From Anthostomella pinea (Eukaryota > Ascomycota > Sordariomycetes > Xylariales > Xylariaceae): 64,000 bases of DNA. Under the pieces are notes generated by a model. The model was not told the origin of the DNA, ran no database searches, and saw only the letters and a program-made list of their open reading frames with translations. The DNA lies in contig CAUWAG010000006.1 in the NCBI GenBank assembly GCA_963556695.1, forward strand, positions 1,240,001 to 1,304,000, written 5' to 3'. This document shows, piece after piece, positions 44,001 through 53,181 of the stretch. A program made the translations under genes and the position numbers. How positions within the stretch are numbered: position 1 is the first letter of the stretch; the number at the start of each line of letters is the position of its first letter.

Positions 44001-44950
44001 TCTTTCTGGAAGGTATCGAGCTCGAAGGGCCATTCCCTGGCCATATCTGGCACAAGCTCGCGGAAATTGCTGATGCCCCTGTTAATGTCAACCATGTGTG
44101 CCCATTCGCGACCTGCCTTTCTAGCGCTCGATACTGCGAGATTGGCATGTGGTTCCAAAGCTGGGAACTCAATGGGCAACAAAGCGTCAATATCCTCATC
44201 TTCTTCATCTGCCTCCTCCTCTACATCGTCCGCATCCGCGTTGCCGTTGACATCTTCCTTCTCTGGGCTTTGCTCGGGTTCTTGGTCAAGCTCTGCTTCG
44301 ATCGCCTTGGCTTCTTTCTCGTTGACCTTCGACTTTTTCCTGGTGAAGTCAATGCCCCGCGTGAGACCGGGGGCGACCTCGAGAAATCCACCTTCACCAC
44401 CCAGTTTGATGACACGCTCGAGTTTGTTCTGTGATCCCTCGTTCCCGACACCAGTTGATCTCATCATCTTGTCTTCCATGGCAGCAGTAGCTTCGACACC
44501 TGCCAAACCGCCGGGCGCGAAGGGGAAGAAGCCGGCAGCACCGCGCACGAAGTCGGTCCTATTTCCCGGTTTGCGCATCAACGAGGTCGAGTTCTTGGCG
44601 GTAGCGCTGTTCGCCGGGATGGTGATATTCTTGTAGCCGGTGACCCTGCCCTCCAGGGCCTGTCTCTGAAAGCGCGTCACGGTGCGGGTCTGGGTGGGCG
44701 CGATGTGGAAGAGCTCGGCGAGGTCAGTGGTGCAGTCCCATCGCTGCTGCAGGCGGTTGAGCCATTCGGTAGAGAACTTGTTGGAGGGCTCGAGGAATTT
44801 GCGTTCGAGATCTGCCTTCAGGTCGGCGGGGTCTTGCTTCTGTCGCTTTCGAGGTCCCTGTTGGAAGAGGATGTCGTCGATAATAGCGTCGCTCTGTTGA
44901 CTGCTCAAGTGGAGCTTGCGCATAGCTTCTACCAGGTCCGGAGAAGCCAT
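41066..44950 (-). CDS. SKI2: Ski2-type DExH RNA helicase of the cytoplasmic exosome
   Basis: ATG 44948-44950 to TGA 41066-41068, with one 48-nt intron at 41794-41747 (GTAAGT...GCTAAC...CAG), giving 1278 residues, the usual Ski2 length. The N-terminal region has FQRQALEGRVTGYKN and DFVRGAAGFFPFAPGGL, typical of Ski2 and not Mtr4. RecA1 follows: AHTSAGKT (about residue 331), DEVH in FDEVHYVND (about 421) and LLSATVPN. An RGG/QQR-rich insertion (about 43370-43240) lies before RecA2, which carries MGLNLPTRTVVFSG and QMAGRAGRRG (about 743). The arch and the C-terminal DSHCT domain close the protein. Ski2 unwinds and threads mRNA into the exosome with Ski3 and Ski8 for 3'-5' decay. The frame is fully intact. 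Confidence 0.95.
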   Translation of the reverse strand: MASPDLVEAMRKLHLSSQQSDAIIDDILFQQGPRKRQKQDPADLKADLERKFLEPSNKFSTEWLNRLQQRWDCTTDLAELFHIAPTQTRTVTRFQRQALEGRVTGYKNITIPANSATAKNSTSLMRKPGNRTDFVRGAAGFFPFAPGGLAGVEATAAMEDKMMRSTGVGNEGSQNKLERVIKLGGEGGFLEVAPGLTRGIDFTRKKSKVNEKEAKAIEAELDQEPEQSPEKEDVNGNADADDVEEEADEEDEDIDALLPIEFPALEPHANLAVSSARKAGREWAHMVDINRGISNFRELVPDMAREWPFELDTFQKEAIYHLESGDSVFVAAHTSAGKTVVAEYAIALAARHMTKAIYTSPIKALSNQKFRDFRETFDEVGILTGDVQINPEASCLIMTTEILRSMLYRGADLIRDVEFVIFDEVHYVNDFERGVVWEEVIIMLPEHITLILLSATVPNTYEFASWVGRTKQKDVYVISTPKRPVPLEHYLWAGKDIYKIVDPQKKFLEKGWKEADQAMRGKEKVLPPPAARGGGNQRGNQRGGNQRGGGQQRGGQRGGGQQRVRGGPPRASHAPGHMGRAGRPGGFTSASQDKNLWVHLVQYLKKSTLLPACIFVFSKKRCEENADALSNQEFCTAQEKSHIHMIIQKSIARLRPEDRVLPQIIRLRELLSRGIAVHHGGLLPIVKEIVEILFAQTLVKVLFATETFAMGLNLPTRTVVFSGYRKHDGHSFRNLLAGEYTQMAGRAGRRGLDTVGSVIIVPPGGGDQAPPVVDLQKMILDPPSKLRSQFRLTYNMILNLLRVEALKIEEMIKRSFSEHATQQLLPEHEKAVKLSEADLAKVKREPCSICDGTLEQCHQASMNYKQLTEELYKGLLSITFGKKMFSTTRLIVFNKDGVRTTGILLSEGVSTKTLGGQPTVHVFEIKSGRETRDSSDLLPFIPAFRPLLKPISQQKRSIIGKPLHVPLSDVECLTGKLAPGIVPEYFQMQELKQKAKERMLKICHTWESEMWDEISFSKIKSLSLQDIIQKRQQELATIEATATTSCPKFLKHVSLFFTFLGWKLTQNQFAMCHDQWLIKEHISSLRQALSDQNLQLLPDYEQRIQVLKDLSFIDTDARIQLKGKVACEIHSADELVLTELILDNVLAEYEPAEIAALLSAFVFQEKTDSVPNLTGNLERGMKTIIEIAEKVNAVQTEHQVIQSAEDSNDFVSRPRFGLMEVVYEWARGMSFKNITDLTDVLEGTIVRTITRLDETCREVKNAARLIGDPELYQKMQTAQEMIKRDITAVASLYM

Positions 44951-45075
44951 GTTGACCTGAGCTGCTCGAATGCGAGCGGGCAAGAGAGGAGAGCTGTGGG
45001 AGGCACTTCAGCACGTTGTCATGCGTTATACAGAAGTGAAGATGTAGAAGTCAATGAATCAACGAATCTAAGGAT

Positions 45076-45634
45076 CAGGGTCTTAAAATACGATACTTAG
45101 TATCGTATCTAGGTCATACGATACGATACGAAGCCATATTATCGTATACGATAGTTCTAAACAGGGGGGTAAAAGAGGGACTTTTAATATAACTTATATG
45201 TTTTTAAAAGGAGAAAAAATAATAATTAAAGACGTATTTAAGCGTTTTTTGATATCATTATTATTTTAATAACTATTAAGCTTTAAACATCGTAATATTT
45301 ATTTATAAAATGTATAATTCTTTCGTATAAAGTTTATATACCAGGTATATATATTATATTTATGTAATATTGAATAACCAATAGTTATATTATATTTGAA
45401 TTTATCAAGATATTTAAGTATCTCTATAAACTTAAAATAATTAAATATAAATATATGAAACTAGCATTAAAAGGTGTTCCAAGTAAAACAAGTAAATTTT
45501 ATTAAAATATATAATACTATATAGTATACTACATAGTATTGAAATCCCATACGATACGATACGATATGATACGATACGATATGATACGATACGATACTTA
45601 AGTACGAATACCAATCGTATTTTTTAAGACCCTG
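45076..45634. mobile_element. hAT-type MITE upstream of SKI2
   Basis: 559 bp bounded by perfect inverted ends CAGGGTCTTAAAA and a perfect 8-bp target duplication CTAAGGAT (45068-45075 and 45635-45642), the hallmark of hAT elements. Just inside both ends are runs of the ATACG motif (CGATACGATACGATA), especially 45550-45600. The middle (45180-45540) is extremely A+T-rich and non-coding. It lies only 125 bp before the SKI2 ATG, so it is in the leader or core promoter of that gene. Confidence 0.88.
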
Positions 45635-45642
45635 CTAAGGAT

Positions 45643-46324
45643 GGAGTACAGGCAGTGCAACGGCGGCAGATCTTAGCGCCGTCAGTGGATGCAGGTGCTG
45701 GAGGGGGCACCCCGCCAAAAACGTCACCGCTTCCCAATCTTCAACAACATCTACTTGGAGGTTCATGGCATCAGGAGTGCCTCGCATATAGGTATTAGCA
45801 GTCTCTCTTTATAAGATTACATGAATGCGGAGATGCTTGGCGGTCTTTCGTTTGGCTACACGAAGAACGCAATTAATATACCATACTTAGACCCCACCCC
45901 TTGACAGCTATGTATGTAAGAAGCTCACAGGGAAGCCAGCTTGCAACTTTGCACACACATGTAGGTGCGTTTCATAGGACTGCTTATATAAATCGTGACA
46001 GATCACGGAAAAGAATGTGAGGGAATGCATATGGGTATGCTCGTAGCTACGGTATCGAGCATGGCAGGTACCTCCAAGCAAAGGGAACGGATGCGTCATA
46101 TTACATAGGCATCTTGTTTGCCCCATTATCGTTGTTATGAAGCTATAATGGCACAGACTATGGATATGTTCCGTCGCCTCTCTATAGCTTCCCCTTAAGA
46201 GGCTAACCTCCTGAGTGGGTGATTCTGCTGCATATGTAGCATACTACGGAGTCTCAGTAGGTAGAGCCTAGTATATACCTGAACTATATTTCGCTCATTT
46301 CTATTATCATCCGTCCTCCTATTC
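45643..46324. other. intergenic, nothing recognised
   Basis: 682 bp between the MITE and the CSM3 stop codon. Short frames only. It must hold the CSM3 3' UTR and the distal SKI2 promoter. Confidence 0.45.
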
Positions 46325-47628
46325 CTAATTCTGTCCTGTTCGCTGCGCTTCTTCCTCTGCCATCAGTGCATCCAAGTCATCGTCGTAATCCTCCACTGCC
46401 GGCCGTGCGGGCTCTGGAGCCTTCTTGGTAACCTGCTTCGGTTGCACGTCGGCCTCAGCCTTGGCCATCAATGCGTCTAAATCGTCTTCATCTGGCTCAT
46501 CCCGCGGTTGCTGACTCCTCTCGCCGCCCCCGGAGAGCTGGCCCGCCGGCGCTGTACGCTGTGCCTCCTCCTCGGCCATCAGCGCGTCCAGGTCGTCATC
46601 GTAATCTTCGTGTGTAGGTTGTGCCTGTTTCGAAGCATTTGGCTTGGAGGTCTGCTTTGGCAGCTGTGGTTGTTGTCTTTCGGCCTCGGCCTCGGCCATC
46701 AACGCATCCAAGTCGTCCTCGTCTGGTTCATCTCGTAATCGACTTGTCGTGCCATTTCCCAAAAACGGTTTTGGCGCTGTTCGCTGTGCCTCCTCCTCCG
46801 CCATTAATGCGTCCAAGTCGTCCTCATCAGGCTCTCCACCATGCTCTGCGCTCCCTCCATTGCCAAACATCGAGTTCGTAGCAGGTCTGGTGGTCGTCGG
46901 TCGTCTCGGCGTAGCATCATATATGTCCTCATCGGCGAATGGATCGTCTCCAGCCGGTGTCATGGGTCGTTGACTTGCCCTAGCTGCGAACAATGGCGCA
47001 ACGCGCGCAGGAAACCTGGCCAGCTCTCGTTCTTCCGTCTGGTTCGCCTCGCCAAAGAGGTCGTCTTGATCGGCATGTACTGCTGGTTTGGGCTTGCCTT
47101 CGTCGATCCATTCGAGTCTCTTGATCCGCATGTACTTCTTGTGGCCCATCTTCTCCGCCATAGCCACTGCGTCGAGGAACTTGGCTTTGGGGAACAGGTC
47201 GTCGAGCCAGAGTTGGTAGAAGGAGAGGAGCCTGGCAGTGTCGGAGAACTAGGCATAGTAGTTAGAGTCTACCATGGTGGCGCCTAGAGTCAGGGGCTTG
47301 CCTCGTGTCCCTTGCCCTTGAACTTGAGGTCGCGCGCCTTTCTTCGCAGTCTTGGTATGCCCTTTTCCGAGAGTAACCGGGATTCGTCGAGTTTGACGTT
47401 GGGTACTCTCGGTTTCTTGGCTACAGCTACTTCCTCGTCGATTCCGAGACCAGAGTCATCTTTCCTCTTCTTGGATTGTGCGTTAGAATTGGCATTAGCC
47501 TTGCCGTTGTTCGGGGCTTCATCGTTCTCAGAGGCGAACGGATCATCGTCGACGTCGTACTCGTCAATAGCATTACTCAATGCTCTACTCGGCAAAGACG
47601 TCTTTTTAGCCGCCGTACTTGGTGCCAT
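46325..47628 (-). CDS. CSM3: Csm3/Swi3 (TIPIN) replication fork protection protein
   Basis: ATG 47626-47628. Exon 1 is 47628-47302, the intron is 47301-47249, and exon 2 is 47248-46325, giving 416 residues. The intron has the rare GC donor (GAG|GCAAGC), a CTAAC branch and a TAG acceptor; without splicing the frame stops three codons later. The Swi3 domain spans the junction: [19 protein letters not shown], then [20 protein letters not shown] and [15 protein letters not shown]. Family members pair with Tof1/Swi1 (Timeless) in the nuclear fork protection complex that stabilises stalled forks and supports the S-phase checkpoint. The C-terminal half is unusual: five repeats of the acidic motif [12 protein letters not shown] with DYDD or PDEDD leaders, separated by Pro/Gln/Lys-rich spacers. 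The repeats look like a multiplied short acidic interaction motif. Confidence 0.92.
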
Positions 47629-47966
47629 TGTGTTAGACAGAGGTGTGTGTGGTATGAACAAGTAAAGTCGGGGTTGACGAGTGTGCCGTAGATGGAAGCT
47701 GTTGATGGATGCAATGAAAGACGCGCCGCGAAGCTGGAGACGCGTCTGCCCCCGGCCGTGTTGGTGGGTTCATCATTGTCCCTGTCTACGTAAGTGGTGC
47801 AGACGTGGTCATAGCTCTGCTACCCGGTTCGAGTTCAGCCCGAAGAAAAGCCGCTTACCTAACGGCCTTATTGGACTTCGCGATCTCGAAGCTTCAACAT
47901 CGACCTCATTTGAATGATTGAGCTACATATCGAAGCTGTTGGGCAGCCCAATTGACACGGCACACC
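47629..47966. promoter_or_regulatory. shared divergent promoter CSM3 / NUXM
   Basis: 338 bp separate the two start codons, so both promoters and leaders lie here. No strong TATA box. The sequence is GC-balanced without repeats. Confidence 0.5.
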
Positions 47967-48773
47967 ATGGCGACCAACACCACCACCACCAACCCGACCT
48001 ACGTCACCAGTAAGGTCGCCAGAAGCGACTTTCCTGTACGTTCCAGCCCAAATGATCCCCGCGTTACTCTCGGGGCCCTATGCTAACTTCAACTGCCCGA
48101 CAGCTCATCGACAATGACCCGTACGTCTCGTTCCCAGAGTCCGCAGCTCGCTGCTCGCGCGCCCCCTTCTCCTAACCGTGTACCGGATATAGACACTTCA
48201 AGAGGGTGATGCGATATGCCCGACCATCAGACTACGCGCATGGTGTGGCGGCTGCCGCTGGAGGACCAACATTGCTCTTCTTGATGGAGAGGCTCGCGCC
48301 CTCACACGCCGGTCGGGGAGGCTTTGCACAGGCCATGCGACTCACCGGTGTCATCGGGGCCATTGGTGGCTTCCTATACTTCTACGAGCGCTCAGCCTGT
48401 ACGTGTCATCTCTTATACGCGTCCATCTGGCACCTCTGCCCTCGATCATGATCCCCAGAAGAGGAAGCGAACGCTTATTCAAACCCGCTTAACAGTAAGA
48501 TTCTACGGCATGCGCGAGAACGCCCGCGAGGTCGAGATGGACATGCAGGAGATGGTGACCAAGGTCAAGGCCGGCGAGCCGCTGTACGGAGAGAGCAAGT
48601 TGACGCCGCACATGCAGGGTGTCGCCGCGCGGCAGTCGCGATACTCGGCTCTGTTCACGGCCGTCCTACCGTGGTTCAACTTCGTCAACCACAACCAGCA
48701 CGGTGTCGACACCGCCAAATACTACAGACGGGCGGAGCAAGAGTTGGAGGTCGAGAGACGGGGCACCGCGTAG
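47967..48773 (+). CDS. NUXM: NADH:ubiquinone oxidoreductase (complex I) 21-kDa subunit
   Basis: Four exons: 47967-48035, 48104-48120 (17 nt), 48193-48398 and 48496-48773, giving 189 residues. Donors are GTACGT-like and acceptors CAG, TAG and CAG. The protein starts with a short Thr/Asn-rich segment, then LIDNDPHFKRVMRYARPSDY, two membrane spans (about residues 40-60 and 75-95, the second ending GGFLYFYERSA), LRFYGMRENAREVE, a charged helix with GEPLYGES and the terminal PWFNFVNHNQHGVDTAKYY. This is the fungal accessory subunit family of mitochondrial complex I (NUXM in Yarrowia). It sits in the membrane arm and has no redox centre. The 17-nt micro-exon is needed to keep the frame. No damage is seen. 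Confidence 0.9.
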
Positions 48774-49569
48774 TTCGCCCAACACTAGATTGCTGGGTGT
48801 TTTCGGGGTAGGCCCGTCCGGCGGGCAACGATGCTGTGTATATAAATAGAAGAACGGTAGGGAGCAAGGAATGGACACCTTCGACAAGAGAAGTAAAAAC
48901 ACCTAGAAGTGGGGGGATGCAACCTCTTGGTAGCTACCTCCTTTACTCACTATGCACACATGGCTCACAACAGGCCTCTATTGTTTGTTGCGAGCTATAC
49001 TTTAATAGCACAGCCAACGAAACTCACGATTTCGGTATGTTCTGCTGCATATGGCCCTTGTTTCCTGTTTCTACGACATTGCCAGCTCATGGCAACAAAT
49101 TTGTTTATTACACAGTACGCCAGACCCAACCGAGCAGAGCACGTCTTTCCAACCCGCAAGTGCGATTATAATGGATATGAATAGTTTTTTGATTTGTACT
49201 CATATAGGCAAGTAACATCTCATTACACTCAAAAACAGATTCGAATGTTCGTATGTCTAGAATGGACAGAGTGCCTGAACTTGGATAGGGGCTGCGTATC
49301 GCACTCGGCACACTCGGCGCACCCGGACTCTGCGGCCCCCGAGCGGCCCAGCAGCACCGTCCTGTAACGTCTACCTTCCAGACGGGACTTCATGTTGGTA
49401 AGCACTTTTACGCAACGCGCAATACCATTGAATTAATCGGATATTGACGAGAATGCGCAGTATTATCTGTTGGTTGTTGTTTGTCGTTTGAGTTCTCTTT
49501 CTTGTCTTGCAGCCCATACACTTGCGATTGCGATTGCGCGATTGGCTCCGACGAACCGACGACTGCGCA
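48774..49569. other. intergenic, nothing recognised
   Basis: NUXM 3' flank and the 5' region of the transcription factor gene. Short frames only. The last 60 bp before the ATG are rich in GCGATTG repeats but show no clear operator. Confidence 0.45.
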
Positions 49570-52500
49570 ATGGACGCCAATGCGGCCGAGTCGACCGGCG
49601 GGTCGCCTCCCTCGACCTCGAGCCGACGCGCTGTAAGTCTTAGCCCGGCGTCCGCGGCCCCGTGGGAGTGCTCACCTGCATGTAACGGCCGGATCTCCCT
49701 CGCCTACGCTGTGCGATGCCTCATGTATGTATGTGGCTTGCTGACAGCTTTCGGAACAGTGCGACCAATGCAGGCTGAGGAAGGTAAGTTTCAGTTTCAA
49801 CTTCCAACCGCCGCCTAGGTACCATTCTGGGCTCTGTACCTACTGCTCCCGGGTGCCCTTCATGTACACACACTTGTTGACGCATGCGAACACAGATCCG
49901 CTGTGACAAAGAGTCGCCCTGCTCCAACTGCCGCAGCGCCAAGCGCTCATGTTGTTCCACAGGCGCTGGCCAGAGGCCCAAGGAGCCACGGCAGCGGGTT
50001 CTGATTTCCAGCCAGTAGTACGTATGCATGTAGTCTCTGTATCAGGGCTCACGTCTCTCCTTATATTTGTCTATCCCCTACTGTCTCTTGCGTCGCCTTG
50101 GCCCTTCTGCTCATCTCCCTGGAGGGCTACCCCTTTGCTAGGCCCGTACATACGTGGTGATGGGGTAGTAGTGACTAACAGACATACCCCCTTTTCATGA
50201 AGTGAGCGGAAGATAGACCAGATCGAAGTCCGCCTCAGTTCCATCGAGGCCCTCCTACGGAACCTAGCCGCCCAATCCACGCCATTGGGCTTGAACTCGG
50301 CTGCGACAGCCGCAGCAGCAGGAGGAGGCCGACAAACACAACCACCAACCGTCCCGTCCACAGCTCCACGCCAGTCCTCCGAGACGTCCACTTTCTCACG
50401 GAGCTCCGGCCCCACCTTCGACAAGCTCACGCCGGCAACGTCCTCCGGGGGCCGTGGCGCCGCCAGCGGTGGAGGTGGCGACGGCGGCACGGAAGCGGCT
50501 AGTTCGACCAAGAGCACCACCATCTTCGACCCCGAGGACGCGGACAGCTTTGAGGGAAACTCGTCCCTGGCTGCGCATACGGCGTTCGCGTCCGAGTTCC
50601 TGGCCGATGCTGTGCAGAGGACTTCGTTGAGGAATGGGGGACCGCTGAATCCAAAGATTGATGCTGCGCTTGATGTAGGTGGCTTCCTACTTCCTCATGC
50701 TGCTTTCTGCCCCTTTTCGTTGATACGTGGGAGCGGTGACACTCGTGCCGTCATCTTCACGGGCCCCTCGTGAACGGTCGCTTTCTGTGTGCATCTCTGC
50801 ATCTATGCATTTGTGCTTCCAACTCATCAAGTTCTTATTGAAGAAAAAAAAAAAAGATCTGCTCGCGATGGTAACATCTCTCATCACTGACATATAAAAC
50901 AGTCGCTACGCCAGCTCGTCGACATGCAGAAGAACCAGAACCGCCCACGTTCCGATACGGATGTCTCGTTCCTCTGGGAGAGCCGCTGGCCTAGCCAGAA
51001 ACACTTTGCCCACACGAACCTTCGGGATCTCCCACTGCCGCCCATGGCCATGGTTGTGGATAAGTTGAGGGAGATGAAACGTACGTCACGCCGCTCCGTC
51101 TTCTCGTCTACACCGTCGGTCTCGACGCGACTCTAGTGAACATTAGTAACGTGCAGCTGACACCTCACCCCCGATATACAGACGGCCCTGTGCCTGTCAT
51201 GCTAGCTGTGTATGTATCTTTTAGAGTCTCCTATTGCCCCTTATGGACATGTCTTGGGGGCGAATTTCCTCTCCTGGACTGTGACAAGAGCCTTGCTCCC
51301 GAAACACGCATTACGATTCCTTATTGCTCGTCAAAATATCTAAAAGGAGAAGTCACTGACTCTAGACTTCTAATAGAATGTACTCCTTCACGGACATCGA
51401 CAACTTCATCGATCGGTGCCGGCGGCTGTACTTCAGCACGGACGATCCGCCGGAGTCGACCTTCATCCTGGTCAACGCGGGCCTCACGTACGTATTCTTC
51501 GAGGCTGCACTGGCGGCCGCGGATCGCAACCCGCAGGAGAAGGCCCAGTATGATGCCTGCCGCGACATGTGCCAGCGCAATTTGGAAGTAGCTCTTGCGC
51601 AGATGAACCTCATGATGCCGGCCACAGCCGAGCACATTGAGGCGCTACTCATGGGGGTGAGTTCAGCCATCGCTTCTTTCGCTTCGCACCAAAGATCACG
51701 ACCCCTATAGACTGACTGACGCGCACGCGCCCCAGGCCAGCTTCTGCATCGATGTATCCCGAGCCTCCCTGGCCTGGCTGCTCGTCTCGCGCGCGACGCA
51801 CATGTGCCGCACGCTCGGCTACCACCAGGCGCACACGATGCGCGACGACGACGCGCAGACCAAGGCCGACAAGTCGCTGCTCTTCTGGTGCGTCTACATG
51901 CTGGACAAGGCACTGTCGCTGCGGCTGGGCCGCGCCTCCGTCATGCAGGACTACGACATCTCGCTGCCGCACGTCGTGCCCGACGCCAAGGCCGCGTACC
52001 CGGGCAAGGAGGTCATGGCGCTGTGGATCCAGCACGCGCAGGCCCTCGGCCGCATCTACGAGCGCCTGTACAGCCCGGGCGCGCTGCGGGCGCCCGACGC
52101 GGCGCGCCGCGAGCAGGCCGCCGTGCTGGCCGCCGAGCAGCACCGGCTGATGACCGAGAGCGACAGGCTGCTGCGCGAGTTCGAACTCAGGACCGATGCC
52201 GAAGGCCGCATGTTTGCGCTGACGCTGAAGAGCGACGAGGTCTCGTACATGTCGAACCTGACGCTGACGTATCGGGCGCTGCCGCCGGCGCCGGGGGGCC
52301 GGTCGATGACTTTCTGTGATGAGTGTGTGGATATGGCGCGCAGGAGCATGCGCTGCCACCAAGAGGCCATGGAGATGATGGATGATCAGTCGTTGAAGAT
52401 TGTGTATATCCACTGGTACGTATCCCACTTTTACAGTCCGACTCACACTCACACCCATCCAATCCCCCCGGGCCCCCACCCCCCAAGGATCCGTGAGAGG

Positions 52501-53101
52501 CGCAACTCTTCTGCGAGCCAACACCACTGACTAAAACAAACCACCCGAAAACAGGACGATCCTCTACGCACCCTTCATCCCCTTCATCGTGATCTTCTGC
52601 CTCGTGATCGAGACGGCGGGCGGCGACGGCGCCGACGACGACCTGCAGCGCCTGGCCGACTTCGTGCAGTCGCTCGAGCCCGCTGTCGACGTCTCGCCGT
52701 CGGTGCACAAGCTGTACCAGCTGTGCCTGGTGCTGCACAACATCGCGACGCTGTACGTCGAGGCCAAGAAGGCCCAGGCTCTGCGGGAGCCCAACACGGC
52801 CGACCACGACATGATGCCCGGCGTGAGCACCGAGTTCGACCTGTACCTCAGCCAGCTGGGGTTCATGCCGCCCGTGGTGGACTACTCGCAGCAGCTTCCC
52901 AGTAGTGGTGGCGGTGTTAGGAGTGGTGGGGGCATGGCGCCGTCGGATGGTATGGATAGTAGTATGGGCGTCGACGACCAGACGATGCGGTCGATAGCGC
53001 AGACGAATCAGCTGGGCGACTGGTTCTCGGGTAATAATTACATGATGGGGTTGTTGGAAGAGGACCTGTCGGGCATCACTCCATCAGGGTGGCCTTCGTG
53101 A
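49570..53101 (+). CDS. Zn(II)2Cys6 fungal-specific transcription factor
   Basis: Nine exons are inferred: 49570-49632, 49748-49783, 49896-50017, 50203-50674, 50903-51080, 51182-51209 (28 nt), 51377-51656, 51736-52415 and 52555-53101. Together they give 801 residues in a closed frame ending TGA. The zinc cluster is canonical, C-x2-C-x6-C-x5-C-x2-C-x6-C (residues 26-52), split after RLRK by an intron as in many relatives. It is followed by a KIDQIEVRLSSIEALLRNL coiled coil for dimerisation and a long Ala/Ser/Gly-rich linker. The fungal-specific middle homology region follows (FIDRCRRLYFST..., RATHMCRTLGYH, LFWCVYMLDKALSLRLGR). The C-terminal part is Gly/Met/Ser-rich. The class regulates metabolic or developmental genes from the nucleus; the target is not predictable. 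The gene converges on the F-box gene, with 80 bp between stop codons. Confidence 0.85.
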
Positions 53102-53181
53102 ATCGCGAAGCCATAGAACTATCCCATCCAATAGGTATCTTGTGTTGCAATTCTCTTCGTTCATACAACGTGGTAGGTATC

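Noticed and set aside
43995..44636. Long Ser-rich plus-strand frame opposite SKI2
   Set aside because: Antisense shadow of Glu/Asp-rich coding sequence on the minus strand.
51649..52527. 292-codon open frame on the minus strand opposite the Zn(II)2Cys6 regulator
   Set aside because: It is an antisense shadow of a GC-rich coding exon (51736-52415), low-complexity in Arg/His/Gln, without motif, and it spans an intron boundary of the real gene.
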